The notes: generated by a model not told the origin, from the letters alone. A stretch of DNA of 64,000 bases from Singulisphaera acidiphila DSM 18658 (GCF_000242455.2 NC_019892.1:2852001-2916000); one strand, 5' to 3'. Positions 27,536 to 37,967 are shown, counted from the stretch's first letter. Numbers and translations are program-made.

Positions 27536-29179
27536 TTGATCCGCGAAACGGTCAGTCATCTTCGCGACCTGCCTCGATACCGCCAGATCTTGGCGTCCCT
27601 GATGCGCTACGGCTACCAGGATGTGGTGGCAGCGCTCCATCTTAAAGGGATTGTCCGCCCGCTCGAGCGGGTGGCGCTTGGTGATGACGTTCCTCCCCAG
27701 GATCGTGCCCGGCGATTGCGAATGGTCTGTGAAGATCTTGGTCCGACTTTCGTGAAACTCGGCCAGGTCCTCAGTACGCGCCCCGACCTCCTCCCCGAAG
27801 CGTACACGACTGAGCTCGCCGCGCTTCGCGACGACGTTCGCCCGTTCCCCTCCGAAGAGGCCGAGGCCATTCTCACCGAGGAGTTCGGCCGTCCCCCCTC
27901 CGAAGTTTTCGCCCGGATCGATCCGATTCCGGTCGCCTCCGCCTCGATCTCCCAGGTCCATCGCGCGACCCTTCATGACGGCCGACAGATCGCCCTTAAG
28001 ATCCGCAGGCCGGGGATTGAGAAGTTGGTCCACGCCGATCTCGATATCCTGAAAAACCTGGCCCAACTGGCGGAGCGCAGGCTTGCCTTCCTGGCCCCTT
28101 ATGCCCCGGTCGCTCTGGTTCGGGAGTTCGAGCGGACCTTGAAACGCGAGATGGACTTCACCATCGAACGGCGGACCATGGAACGGTGCCGGCTCCAGTT
28201 CGCCAAGAACAAGACCGCCCATATCCCGTACGTCGTCCCTGAGTTCTCGACCTCACGGGTCCTGGCGATGGAGTTCATCGGCGGCGTTGGCGTCAACGAC
28301 CGTGACGGGTTGAGGCAAATCGGCGTCGACCCAGCCGTGGCGGCCGTCCGAGGAGCTCGGATCCTCCTGACCCAGATCTTCGAGTACGGATTCTTTCATG
28401 CCGATCCCCACCCCGGTAACCTCAGAGTTTTGCCGGGCGGCGTAATTGCGCCTCTCGATTACGGCATGTTCGGCCAGCTCGACTCGCGGACGAGGGAACG
28501 TATCGCCGACCTGCTCAGCGGATTGCTCTCTCAAGACACCGACCGCGTCATCCGGGCCCTCAATGCGCTGGAGATTCGCGGAGATCAGGTCGATTCTCGC
28601 GCCTTGAGGCGCGACGTCGCCGAACTCGTCGCAACCTACTCCGACCTGTCGCTCGACACCATCGACCTGGGCGTTCTCCTTCGCGAGCTCATTGCATTTA
28701 TCAGGACGCACGACCTGCACATCCCCCCCGACCTCGTGCTCCTGATCCGCTCCCTGGTCACGATCGAAGGAGTCGGACGCGCCCTCGACCCTCACTTCGA
28801 CATCGCCAGCGAGCTCTATCCCTTCATGCGGGATCTGTCGCTGAAGCGGTTCGGCCCCTGGCGCATTCTGGGAAATACGATCAGGACGGCCGAGGACGTG
28901 CAGCGGATCGCCACGCTCTTGCCCGACGTCCTCGGCCAATCGCTCGAGTCGATCAAGCGCGGGAAGCTGACGGTCCACTTCGATCTGCAACACTTCGAGA
29001 ATCTGGTGAGGCAGTTGACCCGGGCGAGCCACATCCTCACCGTCGGGATCGTGCTTGCGGGCCTGCTGGTCGGGTCGGCGATGATCCTCCACGTCGGGTC
29101 GGCAACCCTCGCCTACAGCGGCCTCTCCATTGGCCTGGTGCTCGGCCTCTGGCTGGTCTGGTCGATGTCACGGTCCTGA
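27536..29179 (+). CDS. UbiB/ABC1 (AarF) family atypical kinase
   Basis: The 547-residue protein is an ADCK/UbiB member. It shows the KxGQ motif (FVKLGQVLSTRPDLLP), the Ala-rich loop PVASASISQVHRATL, the Lys in IALKIRRPGIEK, the catalytic FFHADPHPGNLRV and the metal-binding LDYGMFGQLD. Two C-terminal hydrophobic helices (TVGIVLAGLLVGSAMI and LSIGLVLGLWLVW) anchor it in the membrane. UbiB proteins support ubiquinone or other isoprenoid-quinone/lipid synthesis through an ATPase-like activity. Only a TTG at 27536 fits the full N-terminus, with a weak ribosome-binding site. No quinone gene is nearby. Confidence 0.9.
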   Translation: MIRETVSHLRDLPRYRQILASLMRYGYQDVVAALHLKGIVRPLERVALGDDVPPQDRARRLRMVCEDLGPTFVKLGQVLSTRPDLLPEAYTTELAALRDDVRPFPSEEAEAILTEEFGRPPSEVFARIDPIPVASASISQVHRATLHDGRQIALKIRRPGIEKLVHADLDILKNLAQLAERRLAFLAPYAPVALVREFERTLKREMDFTIERRTMERCRLQFAKNKTAHIPYVVPEFSTSRVLAMEFIGGVGVNDRDGLRQIGVDPAVAAVRGARILLTQIFEYGFFHADPHPGNLRVLPGGVIAPLDYGMFGQLDSRTRERIADLLSGLLSQDTDRVIRALNALEIRGDQVDSRALRRDVAELVATYSDLSLDTIDLGVLLRELIAFIRTHDLHIPPDLVLLIRSLVTIEGVGRALDPHFDIASELYPFMRDLSLKRFGPWRILGNTIRTAEDVQRIATLLPDVLGQSLESIKRGKLTVHFDLQHFENLVRQLTRASHILTVGIVLAGLLVGSAMILHVGSATLAYSGLSIGLVLGLWLVWSMSRS

Positions 29180-29181
29180 GA

Positions 29182-29210
29182 GCCGGAAAAGGCCAAAACC
29201 GTTTTCCGGC
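29182..29210. terminator. Hairpin between convergent UbiB and BlaR1 genes
   Basis: GCCGGAAAA (29182-29190) pairs with TTTTCCGGC (29202-29210) across an 11-base loop. It lies just after the UbiB stop at 29179 and 41 bases beyond the blaR1 stop, and can serve both. Confidence 0.65.
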
Positions 29211-29250
29211 CTCAGCCTTCTTCCAGGACCGCGTCTATAGAATCAAGGCG

Positions 29251-31077
29251 TCACCGGCCTGGAGGACGGCGGATCGGCGGGGGAGGATTGACGACCATTG
29301 GTATGTTCGCAGAATCGAGCACGATTCGTCGTGGAGTTATGATGACGATGCGTTCGCTCATCACCGACCGAGGCCCGCTCCCATGTGCGTGACGCCCCAG
29401 GCTAACAACCAGGCTGGAGTCCTCGAGAACGTCACTCGTGCCCTTGGAGCGGACCACGGTCGTAGCGCGGAAGGTGTCTTCGCCACCTTGGCGAGGGATC
29501 GATGTCGTGTCACTCACTTCAACCGTGAGATGCATCCCTTGGGGTAAGTGCGACCCACCAACGTTGACCCGGACCCCCGTATCCGTTCCCCGGTCCTCGC
29601 CAGTCCGTCTCGTATTGCCTGAGGAGGCGCAGATCCACTCAGGGCCCGTGTCGATAAAGGCGTGATCGTTTTCGAAGGTCGTCACCTTGGGGGCCTGGAG
29701 TTGGCTGGCCGTGGCTTCACCTTGGATGTGGTTGAGGAGAACGGAGAGGGCCGGTTGGTCGATGATCCACCCGGTCATGTCCGCCTGCGACTCGACAGCC
29801 CTGAGCTGACCCTTGAGGCGTTGACGCCAGGCGTCCGGTTCAAGGTTGATGAAACGCACCTCGTAGGAGATCTGCAGCACAGACTCGGCCTTGGGAATCG
29901 CCGCCGGGCGAGTGCCCTCACTCAGGTGGGCGGTCGGCGTAGCCTCGAGAGGCCGGGACGGGACTGGCTCGTCCTTGGCGAATCCAATGGAGACAGCCAC
30001 GAGGGCCACGGCCACGGCCGAGGGCAAGGCGGCAAAGGGCCAGACCTGGGGGCGGGGACGATTGGGCGTCATGCCGATGAGCTCCTGAATGCGGGGAAGA
30101 AGTGACGAACTCTCACCCCCGAATGCCGCGCCGACGAGGCGCGACGGCGGGGGACCGACACGGAGGCGTGCTACGGACTCCAGGGCCCTGGCCAGCGCAA
30201 GCGGATCGCCCGTGAGACGAACCGCCAGAGCATCGGCGCAGAGCTCACGCTGGCAGCGCAGCGACCGCGAAAGCCAGTGGACTCCCGGGTGAAAGAACAG
30301 AAGGGATTCCAGGACCCGCTGGACCAAATTCACGAGATGGTCGGAGCGCCGCGCGTGGGCCAACTCGTGGGCGAGCACAGCCTCAAGCGATTCGGGTCCG
30401 GCTGTGGCGAGCCACCGTTCCGGCAGCAAAATGACGGGGCGGAACACGCCGCAGAGACAGGGTTCGTCCAAGGTCGTGTGGACCCGGATCACCGGGATCA
30501 TCCTGAGTCGCAAGAGCCGGCCGAGTTTTTGGGCCCGCTCTCGGACCACCGGTGGCGCTGGGGATGCATTCCGACAGAGCTGGTTCAATCTTTTCGCGCC
30601 GAGTGCCAGCACCGCCGAAAAGCCGAAGACGACCAGTACCCAAACCGTCAGGGCATAGGGCCGAATCACCCGCACAACGACCATCACGCGATCCAGGGTG
30701 AGTCGAAACAACGGAACCGCCTGAGAGAGGCCTCCAGGTCTCAGAACCACGGTGGTCGAGGATGCGCCTCGCATCCGGTTTGCCGCTTGGCCTGGCAAAA
30801 GACCAGGAGCCGTCGCCGCGCTCACTGTGACAGCTTCGGTTTGCCCCCCGGCCACGTGGTACTGGACCACCGTGAGAACGAACGGGCTGAACGCAACCAC
30901 GCCGAGGGCCGCGAGCAGGATCGCGTAACGCGTCTGGTGCGATCGTGTCCTGTAAATCTGGAAGACCAGCGCGACGAGGGCGGCCATGACGAGCCCTAGC
31001 CAAAGGCTGTGCAGCAGCCCGATCCAGATCAAGCTCCCATTCACCCCTTGGAACGCTTCGGTCGCGAGCGTTTGCAA
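29251..31077 (-). CDS. BlaR1/M56-family membrane sensor metallopeptidase
   Basis: The 608-residue protein has four or five N-terminal membrane segments (IWIGLLHSLWLGLVMAALVA, YAILLAALGVVAFSPFVLTV and others). The M56 zinc site HELAH is at residues 237-241, within LEAVLAHELAHARRSDHLVN and followed by LFFHPGVHWLSRSLRCQREL, whose Glu is the third ligand. The extracytoplasmic C-terminal 250 residues are unlike penicillin-binding sensor domains, so the signal is not necessarily a beta-lactam. BlaR1 proteins cleave or inactivate BlaI-type repressors. The start is TTG at 31075-31077, preceded by an unusually long ribosome-binding site; it overlaps blaI by 37 bases. Confidence 0.88.
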   Translation of the reverse strand: MQTLATEAFQGVNGSLIWIGLLHSLWLGLVMAALVALVFQIYRTRSHQTRYAILLAALGVVAFSPFVLTVVQYHVAGGQTEAVTVSAATAPGLLPGQAANRMRGASSTTVVLRPGGLSQAVPLFRLTLDRVMVVVRVIRPYALTVWVLVVFGFSAVLALGAKRLNQLCRNASPAPPVVRERAQKLGRLLRLRMIPVIRVHTTLDEPCLCGVFRPVILLPERWLATAGPESLEAVLAHELAHARRSDHLVNLVQRVLESLLFFHPGVHWLSRSLRCQRELCADALAVRLTGDPLALARALESVARLRVGPPPSRLVGAAFGGESSSLLPRIQELIGMTPNRPRPQVWPFAALPSAVAVALVAVSIGFAKDEPVPSRPLEATPTAHLSEGTRPAAIPKAESVLQISYEVRFINLEPDAWRQRLKGQLRAVESQADMTGWIIDQPALSVLLNHIQGEATASQLQAPKVTTFENDHAFIDTGPEWICASSGNTRRTGEDRGTDTGVRVNVGGSHLPQGMHLTVEVSDTTSIPRQGGEDTFRATTVVRSKGTSDVLEDSSLVVSLGRHAHGSGPRSVMSERIVIITPRRIVLDSANIPMVVNPPPPIRRPPGR

Positions 31078-31499
31078 GGATCACCTCCTTCCCTCGTTTC
31101 GCTGGCGCGGCGGTCTTCATACCCGTCGAGGAGCGACCGAATCTGGTCGAGCTCATCGGCCGACGGCGCGGACTGGTCGAGCAGGTGCGCGACGAGCAGA
31201 CTGGCCGAGCCGCTGTAGGCCCGCTCGAGCGTTTCACTCAGCAGTGACCTCTGAGTCTGCTCACGCGGTAAAACCGGCTCATAAACAAAGGCACGCCCCT
31301 GAGGGGAGCGTCGTAACAGCCCCTTCTCAGTCATGACATTCATGAGGCTCATCACCGAAGTGTAGGCCCGGGGCGAGTCGGCCTGTAGGTTCACAACCTC
31401 CAGGATGTCGCGCACCGTCGAGGGACCATTGCGCCCCCAAAGGATCTTGAGAATCTCCAACTCAGCAGGCGTGGGTTGTTCGGCTCGTGGACGTGCCAT
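31041..31499 (-). CDS. BlaI/MecI/CopY-family transcriptional repressor
   Basis: The 152-residue protein has the penicillinase-repressor winged helix: LEILKILWGRNGPSTVRDIL, AYTSVMSLMNVMTEKGLLRR and GRAFVYEPVLPREQTQRSLL. A C-terminal helical dimerisation region follows (LVAHLLDQSAPSADELDQIRSLL), then a basic tail. It represses its own promoter and neighbours until a BlaR1-type protease acts. The gene is the first of a two-gene operon with the M56 protein. Two dyads over the promoter upstream are the probable operator. Confidence 0.9.
   Translation of the reverse strand: MARPRAEQPTPAELEILKILWGRNGPSTVRDILEVVNLQADSPRAYTSVMSLMNVMTEKGLLRRSPQGRAFVYEPVLPREQTQRSLLSETLERAYSGSASLLVAHLLDQSAPSADELDQIRSLLDGYEDRRASETREGGDPCKRSRPKRSKG
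31078..31090 (-). promoter_or_regulatory. 13-nt full-length Shine-Dalgarno sequence before the TTG start
   Basis: On the minus strand the sequence is AAGGAGGTGATCC, directly followed by the TTG start. It is the exact complement of the canonical 3' end of bacterial 16S rRNA (GGATCACCTCCTT). It lies in the last codons of the blaI-like gene. Confidence 0.85.
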
Positions 31500-31550
31500 G
31501 CAGGGCGATCACTCCCAACTTCAGAAATGTGTTCCCAGGTGCCGCCGAAC

Positions 31551-31593
31551 AGTCTACGGGTTTCGCCGTAGTCGTCAACGGCAAAACCCGTAG
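31551..31593 (-). promoter_or_regulatory. Promoter with two BlaI-type operator dyads
   Basis: Dyad 1 at 31554-31571 is CTACGG-N6-CCGTAG, perfect. Dyad 2 at 31576-31593 is CAACGG-N6-CCGTAG, one mismatch. Their centres are 22 bp apart, about two helical turns. On the minus strand TTGACG (31578-31573) and TAGACT (31556-31551) form a -35/-10 pair with a 16-bp spacer, so the promoter runs through the dyads. The repressor start is about 52 bases downstream. Confidence 0.75.
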
Positions 31594-32057
31594 CCATTCA
31601 GCCGGTTCGCGCGGGCAACCATCCTGAGAGGGATTAATTGATGGGGGGAGAACCAGCGGAGTAAGAGAGCAGACAAGCCTTGAGGAGAGGAGGTTATCGC
31701 CGCAATGGCTTGTTCCCGGCCCCTTTCGAGGTGAACCGAAAACAGGAGCGGAGAGCCCCCGCAACTTCAGAGGGCGAGACTACCGGTCCAAGGCAATGCC
31801 CGCAGTTTGTAGCCCCAAAGAAAGGAGCGACGGATCATCACCAGATGTGCTTCCCCGAAAACACCCAAAACATTTCCATGCGATAGCCCCGGAGAGACGA
31901 TCGTCAGAGCCCACTCAAGAGCATTGACAATCGCCCCTCCAGGGCCATAAAGAAATCCAACATGACTTATCCCTGCTCCTCGAGGCTTCACCCCTGGCCA
32001 GGGACAATCGCTCCGCTCGGCTGTAAAAGGCGTAGAATCCTTTGTTGATCAAGCCTG
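31594..32057. other. Intergenic stretch, no gene seen
   Basis: About 460 bases upstream of the BlaI operator and downstream of the C45 hydrolase gene. Only short unrecognised frames are present, and no hairpin or repeat stood out. Confidence 0.55.
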
Positions 32058-33296
32058 TCAGGGAGTCACCGAAGCGCCCTGGATCACGGGCTTCGGTGCG
32101 GGGGCCGAATCTGCGGGCGGGGGCGGAAGCGTTGGCGCTTGCGACGACGGTTCGTGCGTCAGCAAGTCGGTGAGTTGGAAAGCATGGTAGGGCTGGGTGG
32201 CTGCCGGAGCGCCGTCTTTGGCGGCGTTGGCGACCCAGAAACGGCTCGACTTGGTTTCGAAGAGCACGCTGTGTAGGTTGGATTTCATCGCCACCGGACG
32301 ATCCATCAACGCCCGCGCGGAATCGGCGTCGAACGTTCCGAAACCCGATTTGACCCGGCGCGCGAGTTCTTCATAACGGTCGCCGGCCGAGAGGAGCACG
32401 GCGTCCTTGATGGCGTGGGGGAGCCGAGGATGGGTTCCCCCCATCGGGACCACGCCGAAGGTGTCCCACGACGCTTCCATGCCCACGCCTTTGCCACTCT
32501 TACCGTCGGCAATGACGTAATAATATTCGCAGGTCCGTGGGTTGTCGCGGAAGACGGCGACCGCCTGGTCGAGGTCGTTGGCCTGCTCAAGCACCATCCG
32601 AACCAGGATGGCCATCGGAATCCCGTCCCAGTGGCCAAGGCCGCGCCCCCCCATCTCGCCGATCGAAACCTGCCGAGCGTTCATGCCCGTGACCGAGCCG
32701 ATGAAGCCTGCGTAGGTGACGTTGACGAACGGGATCCTTCCCTCCGGTTCGGCAATAATCAGGACGGCGTGATCCTGAAGCCGCCAGTCGCAGCCGTAGT
32801 CGAGGATCCGACCGTGATAGAGGGTCCCGTCTTTGGTGGCCGATCCGCTCAGGGCGAACCCGGAGCAGTGAAAGAGCTCAGGGATGAAGTTGGCGACGGT
32901 GACTTCCTGGGCGTCGAGGCCCGCCCCAGCGGCCATTCCTCGCAGTTCTTCGAAGAACCGCTCGGGGATGAACTTCTTCTGGGTTGCGGCGATGCCACCG
33001 ATCGCTCGCTTCGGGTTCAGGAGATTGGCGCCGGCCACCTCGAGTTTCAGCTCATTCGCTTTCTCCTCGAAGAGAAAGCGAACGTTTTCCCGGATGTCGT
33101 CCTTCAACAGGGCCCCGTGCTGATAGCCCATCTCATAGGGCGTTCCCTTGAGGTGGAGCACCCGGTAGCCGTTGACTTCCTCAAGGAACCCGGCCCCGCA
33201 GCGGGCGATCGTCTTGGTCTCCGCCCTGAGAGGCGAGACGGCCCAGACGACCAGCAGCAGGGTCATCCCGATCGTGCGAATCGACGTCCGACGCAT
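32058..33296 (-). CDS. Exported C45-type autoproteolytic acyltransferase/hydrolase
   Basis: From the ATG at 33294-33296 (GGAG seven bases upstream) the product is 412 residues with a signal peptide (RTIGMTLLLVVWAVSPLRAE). LHLKGTPYEMGYQHGALLKD is the N-terminal signature of acyl-CoA:6-aminopenicillanic acid acyltransferase-like Ntn hydrolases. Cys 144 in LFHCSGFALSG is the expected nucleophile exposed by self-cleavage, and LYHGRILDYGCDWRLQDHAV follows. A Pro-rich tail ends the protein. Members cleave or form amide bonds in the periplasm; the related phospholipase B-like proteins share this fold. It follows guaA by about 110 bases on the same strand. Confidence 0.8.
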   Translation of the reverse strand: MRRTSIRTIGMTLLLVVWAVSPLRAETKTIARCGAGFLEEVNGYRVLHLKGTPYEMGYQHGALLKDDIRENVRFLFEEKANELKLEVAGANLLNPKRAIGGIAATQKKFIPERFFEELRGMAAGAGLDAQEVTVANFIPELFHCSGFALSGSATKDGTLYHGRILDYGCDWRLQDHAVLIIAEPEGRIPFVNVTYAGFIGSVTGMNARQVSIGEMGGRGLGHWDGIPMAILVRMVLEQANDLDQAVAVFRDNPRTCEYYYVIADGKSGKGVGMEASWDTFGVVPMGGTHPRLPHAIKDAVLLSAGDRYEELARRVKSGFGTFDADSARALMDRPVAMKSNLHSVLFETKSSRFWVANAAKDGAPAATQPYHAFQLTDLLTHEPSSQAPTLPPPPADSAPAPKPVIQGASVTP

Positions 33297-33404
33297 TGTC
33301 CGGTCTCCTTCGCTCCAGGAAAAGCCGTTCCTCGCCTCGCGCGGAAGCGCGATCGCCCGCGTCATTATTCACGCGCGGGCGACGGAAAGGGAGACCGTTC
33401 CGGA

Positions 33405-34979
<1,575 letters not shown>

Positions 34980-35110
34980 CTCCCTCTGGGCGAGAAAGTC
35001 TCGTTCGAGACCAAAACGTCAGTCTACCACTTTCTCGCCCCGGCGCACATCGCAAGAATCAAAAAAGAGCCGAAAATATGCGAGAATGTCACGAAGGGCC
35101 TGAATCCGGT

Positions 35111-35767
35111 TCAGCTCCGCTTCGACGGCGGAGCAGGATCCTCCTCGGGCCAAGGATCGAGCGGGATCCTCTCGCCACTCTCCACGTCATGAAAGCTGAC
35201 CGAACGTTCCGTCAGGTCGACGAGGGCGAACGTCCGCGAGCTTTTCTTCACCACCGGCATCGATACGACTGAGCCCGGATTGACCACCAGGCCGCGATCG
35301 CAACGAAACCACATTGGTTCATGCGTATGACCGACCACAAGAAGGTTGGCATCGAGCGCCCGGAGATCGGCGCGAAGGGTGGCTGGGGGATGGGTTCGTC
35401 GCTGGATGAACTCCATGTCGCTTCGTGGTGAGCCGTGGACGATGACGCCAATCTGATCGAGGTCGGCCACGAGCAAGTGCGAGGGGAGGGCGGCCAGAGC
35501 CCGAAGCGTGGCGGCGCTGGGGGGCCCGCCGCCGTATTCGTCGGGAACGCCCAGGCCGCGTTCGAGGGCCCAACGGTCGTGATTGCCACGGACCGAGGCG
35601 ACCTGGCGTTCCTCGAGAAAGGCCACCACGCGATCGGGATAGGGACCATATCCGACAAGATCCCCAGCGCAGACGATTCGATCGGCCCCCATGACCGTCA
35701 GGTGCGACCAGGCGAGTTCCAAGGCCAACGGGTCGCCGTGGATGTCGGAAATCAGGCCGAGCTTCAC
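35111..35767 (-). CDS. YfcE/MJ0936-type metallophosphoesterase
   Basis: The 218-residue protein has all calcineurin-like phosphoesterase motifs: LISDIHGDPLA (D-x-H), VCAGDLVGYGPYPD (G-D), SVRGNHDRW (GNHD), VIVHGSP and LLVVGHTHEPM (GHTH). It should bind two metal ions and hydrolyse phosphodiester or phosphomonoester substrates. The start is GTG at 35765-35767, with AAGGGA six bases upstream. It begins ten bases after the proC stop, so the two are cotranscribed. The substrate is unknown. Confidence 0.9.
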   Translation of the reverse strand: MKLGLISDIHGDPLALELAWSHLTVMGADRIVCAGDLVGYGPYPDRVVAFLEERQVASVRGNHDRWALERGLGVPDEYGGGPPSAATLRALAALPSHLLVADLDQIGVIVHGSPRSDMEFIQRRTHPPATLRADLRALDANLLVVGHTHEPMWFRCDRGLVVNPGSVVSMPVVKKSSRTFALVDLTERSVSFHDVESGERIPLDPWPEEDPAPPSKRS

Positions 35768-35777
35768 GAGGTCCCTT

Positions 35778-36617
35778 TCACTTCGAGGCGGCCTGAGCGG
35801 CGAGCTCGGCCGAGCGGCGGGTGGCCGCCTCGACCGCGTCGATCAGTGCGGCCCGAATCGATCCGCGTTCCAGGGCATGCAGCCCGGCAATCGTAGTTCC
35901 GCCGGGGCTCGTCACCTGGTCCTTGAGCGTCCCCGTATGCAGGCCGGTCTCGAGCACCATGCGGGCGGCTCCCAGGACCGTCTGGGCGGCCAGGGCCGTT
36001 GCCACGTCGCGAGGGAGCCCGACCCGGACACCCCCGTCGGAAAGCGCCTCAATGATTACATAAACGAAGGCCGGCCCACTCCCTGACAGTCCCGTCACCG
36101 CATCCAAGAGCGTCTCGGGTACGCGATAGGCAAGGCCGACCGACTCGAGGCAGGACCGGACGACACGATCGTCCGATTCTCGCGCACCAGGACCGAGGCA
36201 GTATCCTGCGGCCCCCTCGCCCACCAGGGCCGGCGTATTCGGCATCACCCGCGCCAGCCTGCGATCGGCTCCGAGCCCGGCGGCCAAGGTCCCCAGAGAG
36301 ACCCCTGCGGCGATCGAGATCAGGAGATGGTCCGGTGTCACCGAAGGTCGGAGCGTCTGAAGCACCTCCGACATACTCTGTGGCTTGACCGCGAGAATGA
36401 GAACGTCGCTGTCCCGCGCCACTTGCTCGTTGGAGGTGCGGACGTTCACCCCCGTTTCCTTCGCGAGCAACGTACAAGCCGATTCAATCGGATCGCTCGC
36501 GAAGATCGTCTCGGGCGTGGCGAGCCCCGCGCGAAGCATTCCGCGAATCAGAGCCGTCGCCATTTTCCCCGCGCCAATGAATCCCCAGCGCAGTGGCGTC
36601 GTGTTCGTTGTGTTCAT
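35778..36617 (-). CDS. proC: Pyrroline-5-carboxylate reductase
   Basis: The 279-residue enzyme reduces pyrroline-5-carboxylate to proline with NAD(P)H. The Rossmann motif is GFIGAGKMATALIRGMLRAG. Later features are DVLILAVKPQSMSEVL, RVMPNTPALVGEGAAGY and the C-terminal helical dimer domain with AVTGLSGSGPAFVYVIIEAL, DGGVRVGLPRDVA and QVTSPGGTTIAGLHALERG. It is the first gene of a pair with the phosphoesterase. Confidence 0.96.
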   Translation of the reverse strand: MNTTNTTPLRWGFIGAGKMATALIRGMLRAGLATPETIFASDPIESACTLLAKETGVNVRTSNEQVARDSDVLILAVKPQSMSEVLQTLRPSVTPDHLLISIAAGVSLGTLAAGLGADRRLARVMPNTPALVGEGAAGYCLGPGARESDDRVVRSCLESVGLAYRVPETLLDAVTGLSGSGPAFVYVIIEALSDGGVRVGLPRDVATALAAQTVLGAARMVLETGLHTGTLKDQVTSPGGTTIAGLHALERGSIRAALIDAVEAATRRSAELAAQAASK

Positions 36618-36891
36618 CAGACCTCATTCGAAGAAAAAAAGGAGTCAGGCCATGACCGGGATGCCCAAATTCCTTGATCTGTAAGGAGTTTAGGACTGGT
36701 GGACCGCAATGGACCGATCCGTTCATCCCCTCAGGATAAGGCCCGCCGATCCGCCGTCGCAATCCGTTCTCGCCAGATCCGAAAAAGAGCAGGAACGGGC
36801 GAAAGTCGACCTTGAATTCCCAAGTCTAATCCGGATAATAGCTTTCTTTTCCAGAACACACTTGATCGCGTGGTTTTCGGGAGAGTCTGTC

Positions 36892-37092
36892 GTGGCCGTA
36901 CCAAAGAGACGAACATCCAAATCAGCCAAGGGAAAGCGTCGGAGCCACGACTTCCTGGTTGCTCCCGCCCTGAATGTTTGCCCGCAGTGCAAGCTCGCGG
37001 TGCCCCCGCACAAGGTTTGCGACCTGGTCGAGGAATGCGGCAACGTCCAGCGCAGCAAGCCGCACAACCCGTTGGCCAAAGAAAAAGTCTGA
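36892..37092 (+). CDS. rpmF: 50S ribosomal protein L32
   Basis: The 66-residue protein starts with GTG (GGGAG about nine bases upstream) and reads MAVPKRRTSKSAKGKRRSHD, the L32 signature. The zinc knuckle is CPQC then HKVCDLVEECG. In most L32 proteins the second half is C-x2-C; here it is C-x5-C, with an apparent three-residue insertion. The tail KPHNPLAKEKV is basic. It is 38 bases upstream of rpmB, so both ribosomal genes are probably cotranscribed. Confidence 0.92.
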   Translation: MAVPKRRTSKSAKGKRRSHDFLVAPALNVCPQCKLAVPPHKVCDLVEECGNVQRSKPHNPLAKEKV

Positions 37093-37130
37093 ACACCGCC
37101 AGGGCGCGAGATTGACAAGGAGCCTGTCCC

Positions 37131-37451
37131 ATGGGACGCCAGTGCGAAGTCAGTGGTAAGAAGACCGCGTTTGGAAACCATATCACCACGCGCGGTAAAG
37201 CCAAGTATCTTGGCGGCGTAGGTATCAAGACGACCGGCGTGAGCCGCCGTTGCTTCCGTCCGAATCTCCAGCGCATCCATGTTTGGCTGCCCAACGGAAC
37301 GACCCGTTACGTCCGGGTCGCCACCTCGGTCATCCGTTCCGGAATCCTCACCCTTGAAGTCGATGGGAAAATGAAGACGTTCCCCTTGATCAAGGCCTCC
37401 AAAGGAAGCGCCAAAGCCCGAGCCGAACTCAAGAATCTCTACCCGATCTGA
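37131..37451 (+). CDS. rpmB: 50S ribosomal protein L28
   Basis: The 106-residue product carries MGRQCEVSGKKTAFGNHITT, the RRCFRPNLQRIHVWLPNGTT core and a VRVATSVIRSG segment, all typical of L28. Most L28 proteins are 60-80 residues; the extra length comes from insertions before the core (GKAKYLGGVGIKTTGVS) and a C-terminal extension from VDGKMKTFP onward. The gene follows rpmF and is followed by a hairpin terminator. Confidence 0.9.
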   Translation: MGRQCEVSGKKTAFGNHITTRGKAKYLGGVGIKTTGVSRRCFRPNLQRIHVWLPNGTTRYVRVATSVIRSGILTLEVDGKMKTFPLIKASKGSAKARAELKNLYPI

Positions 37452-37479
37452 CATGGGACGAGACTTCTTCGCGGAGTGA

Positions 37480-37521
37480 GCCCCACCATCGGCGACGCGC
37501 TCGCGGCCGATGTTGTGGGGC
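37480..37521 (+). terminator. Hairpin after rpmB
   Basis: GCCCCAC and CATCGGC (37480-37493) pair with GCCGATG (37506-37512) and GTGGGGC (37515-37521). The stem has one two-base bulge and a 12-base loop. It begins 28 bases after the rpmB stop. Confidence 0.65.
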
Positions 37522-37700
37522 ATTCTCATGCGCTTTGCAAATCGGCTCATAGGAGCCGATTCGTCCACCTGGTAAGAAACAGCCATCCCTGCTTTCAGTC
37601 ACACCGGGCGCGGCCCGCCCGACACCCATCGATTGCGAGCCGAAGCCACTCCTGCTACAGTCGTCGTTGGCCTGATCGACATTGACTTGGGGGTGACACA

Positions 37701-37967
37701 ATGGGGACTCGATCCAAGCGAGACGCAGTCATTCGGTCTCTCGTGATCCTTTGCTCCTTCCTCTGCTGCGTTGGGGCAACGGCATCTTTTTATGTTGTCC
37801 TGGTGCGTGTGCCGGCGCTTGCCAACACAAAGCTCGACATATTATTCGGAACGCTCCAGGGCGTGGCGGTTGGCCTTCTCTTCGCGATTGCGGCACTCCT
37901 GACTAATTTCATGCATATGTACTGGCGAGCGAACCAACCGTCGACCCTTCCCCTGGTCAACGACTAA
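37701..37967 (+). CDS. Small two-pass membrane protein, unknown
   Basis: The 88-residue product has a basic N-terminus (MGTRSKRDAVIR) and two hydrophobic helices: SLVILCSFLCCVGATASFYV at about 13-35 and LQGVAVGLLFAIAALLTNFM at about 52-72. A short polar tail follows. I do not recognise a family. The ATG is preceded by a weak GGGGGTG site, and codon use is normal, so a real gene is likely but not certain. Confidence 0.55.
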   Translation: MGTRSKRDAVIRSLVILCSFLCCVGATASFYVVLVRVPALANTKLDILFGTLQGVAVGLLFAIAALLTNFMHMYWRANQPSTLPLVND

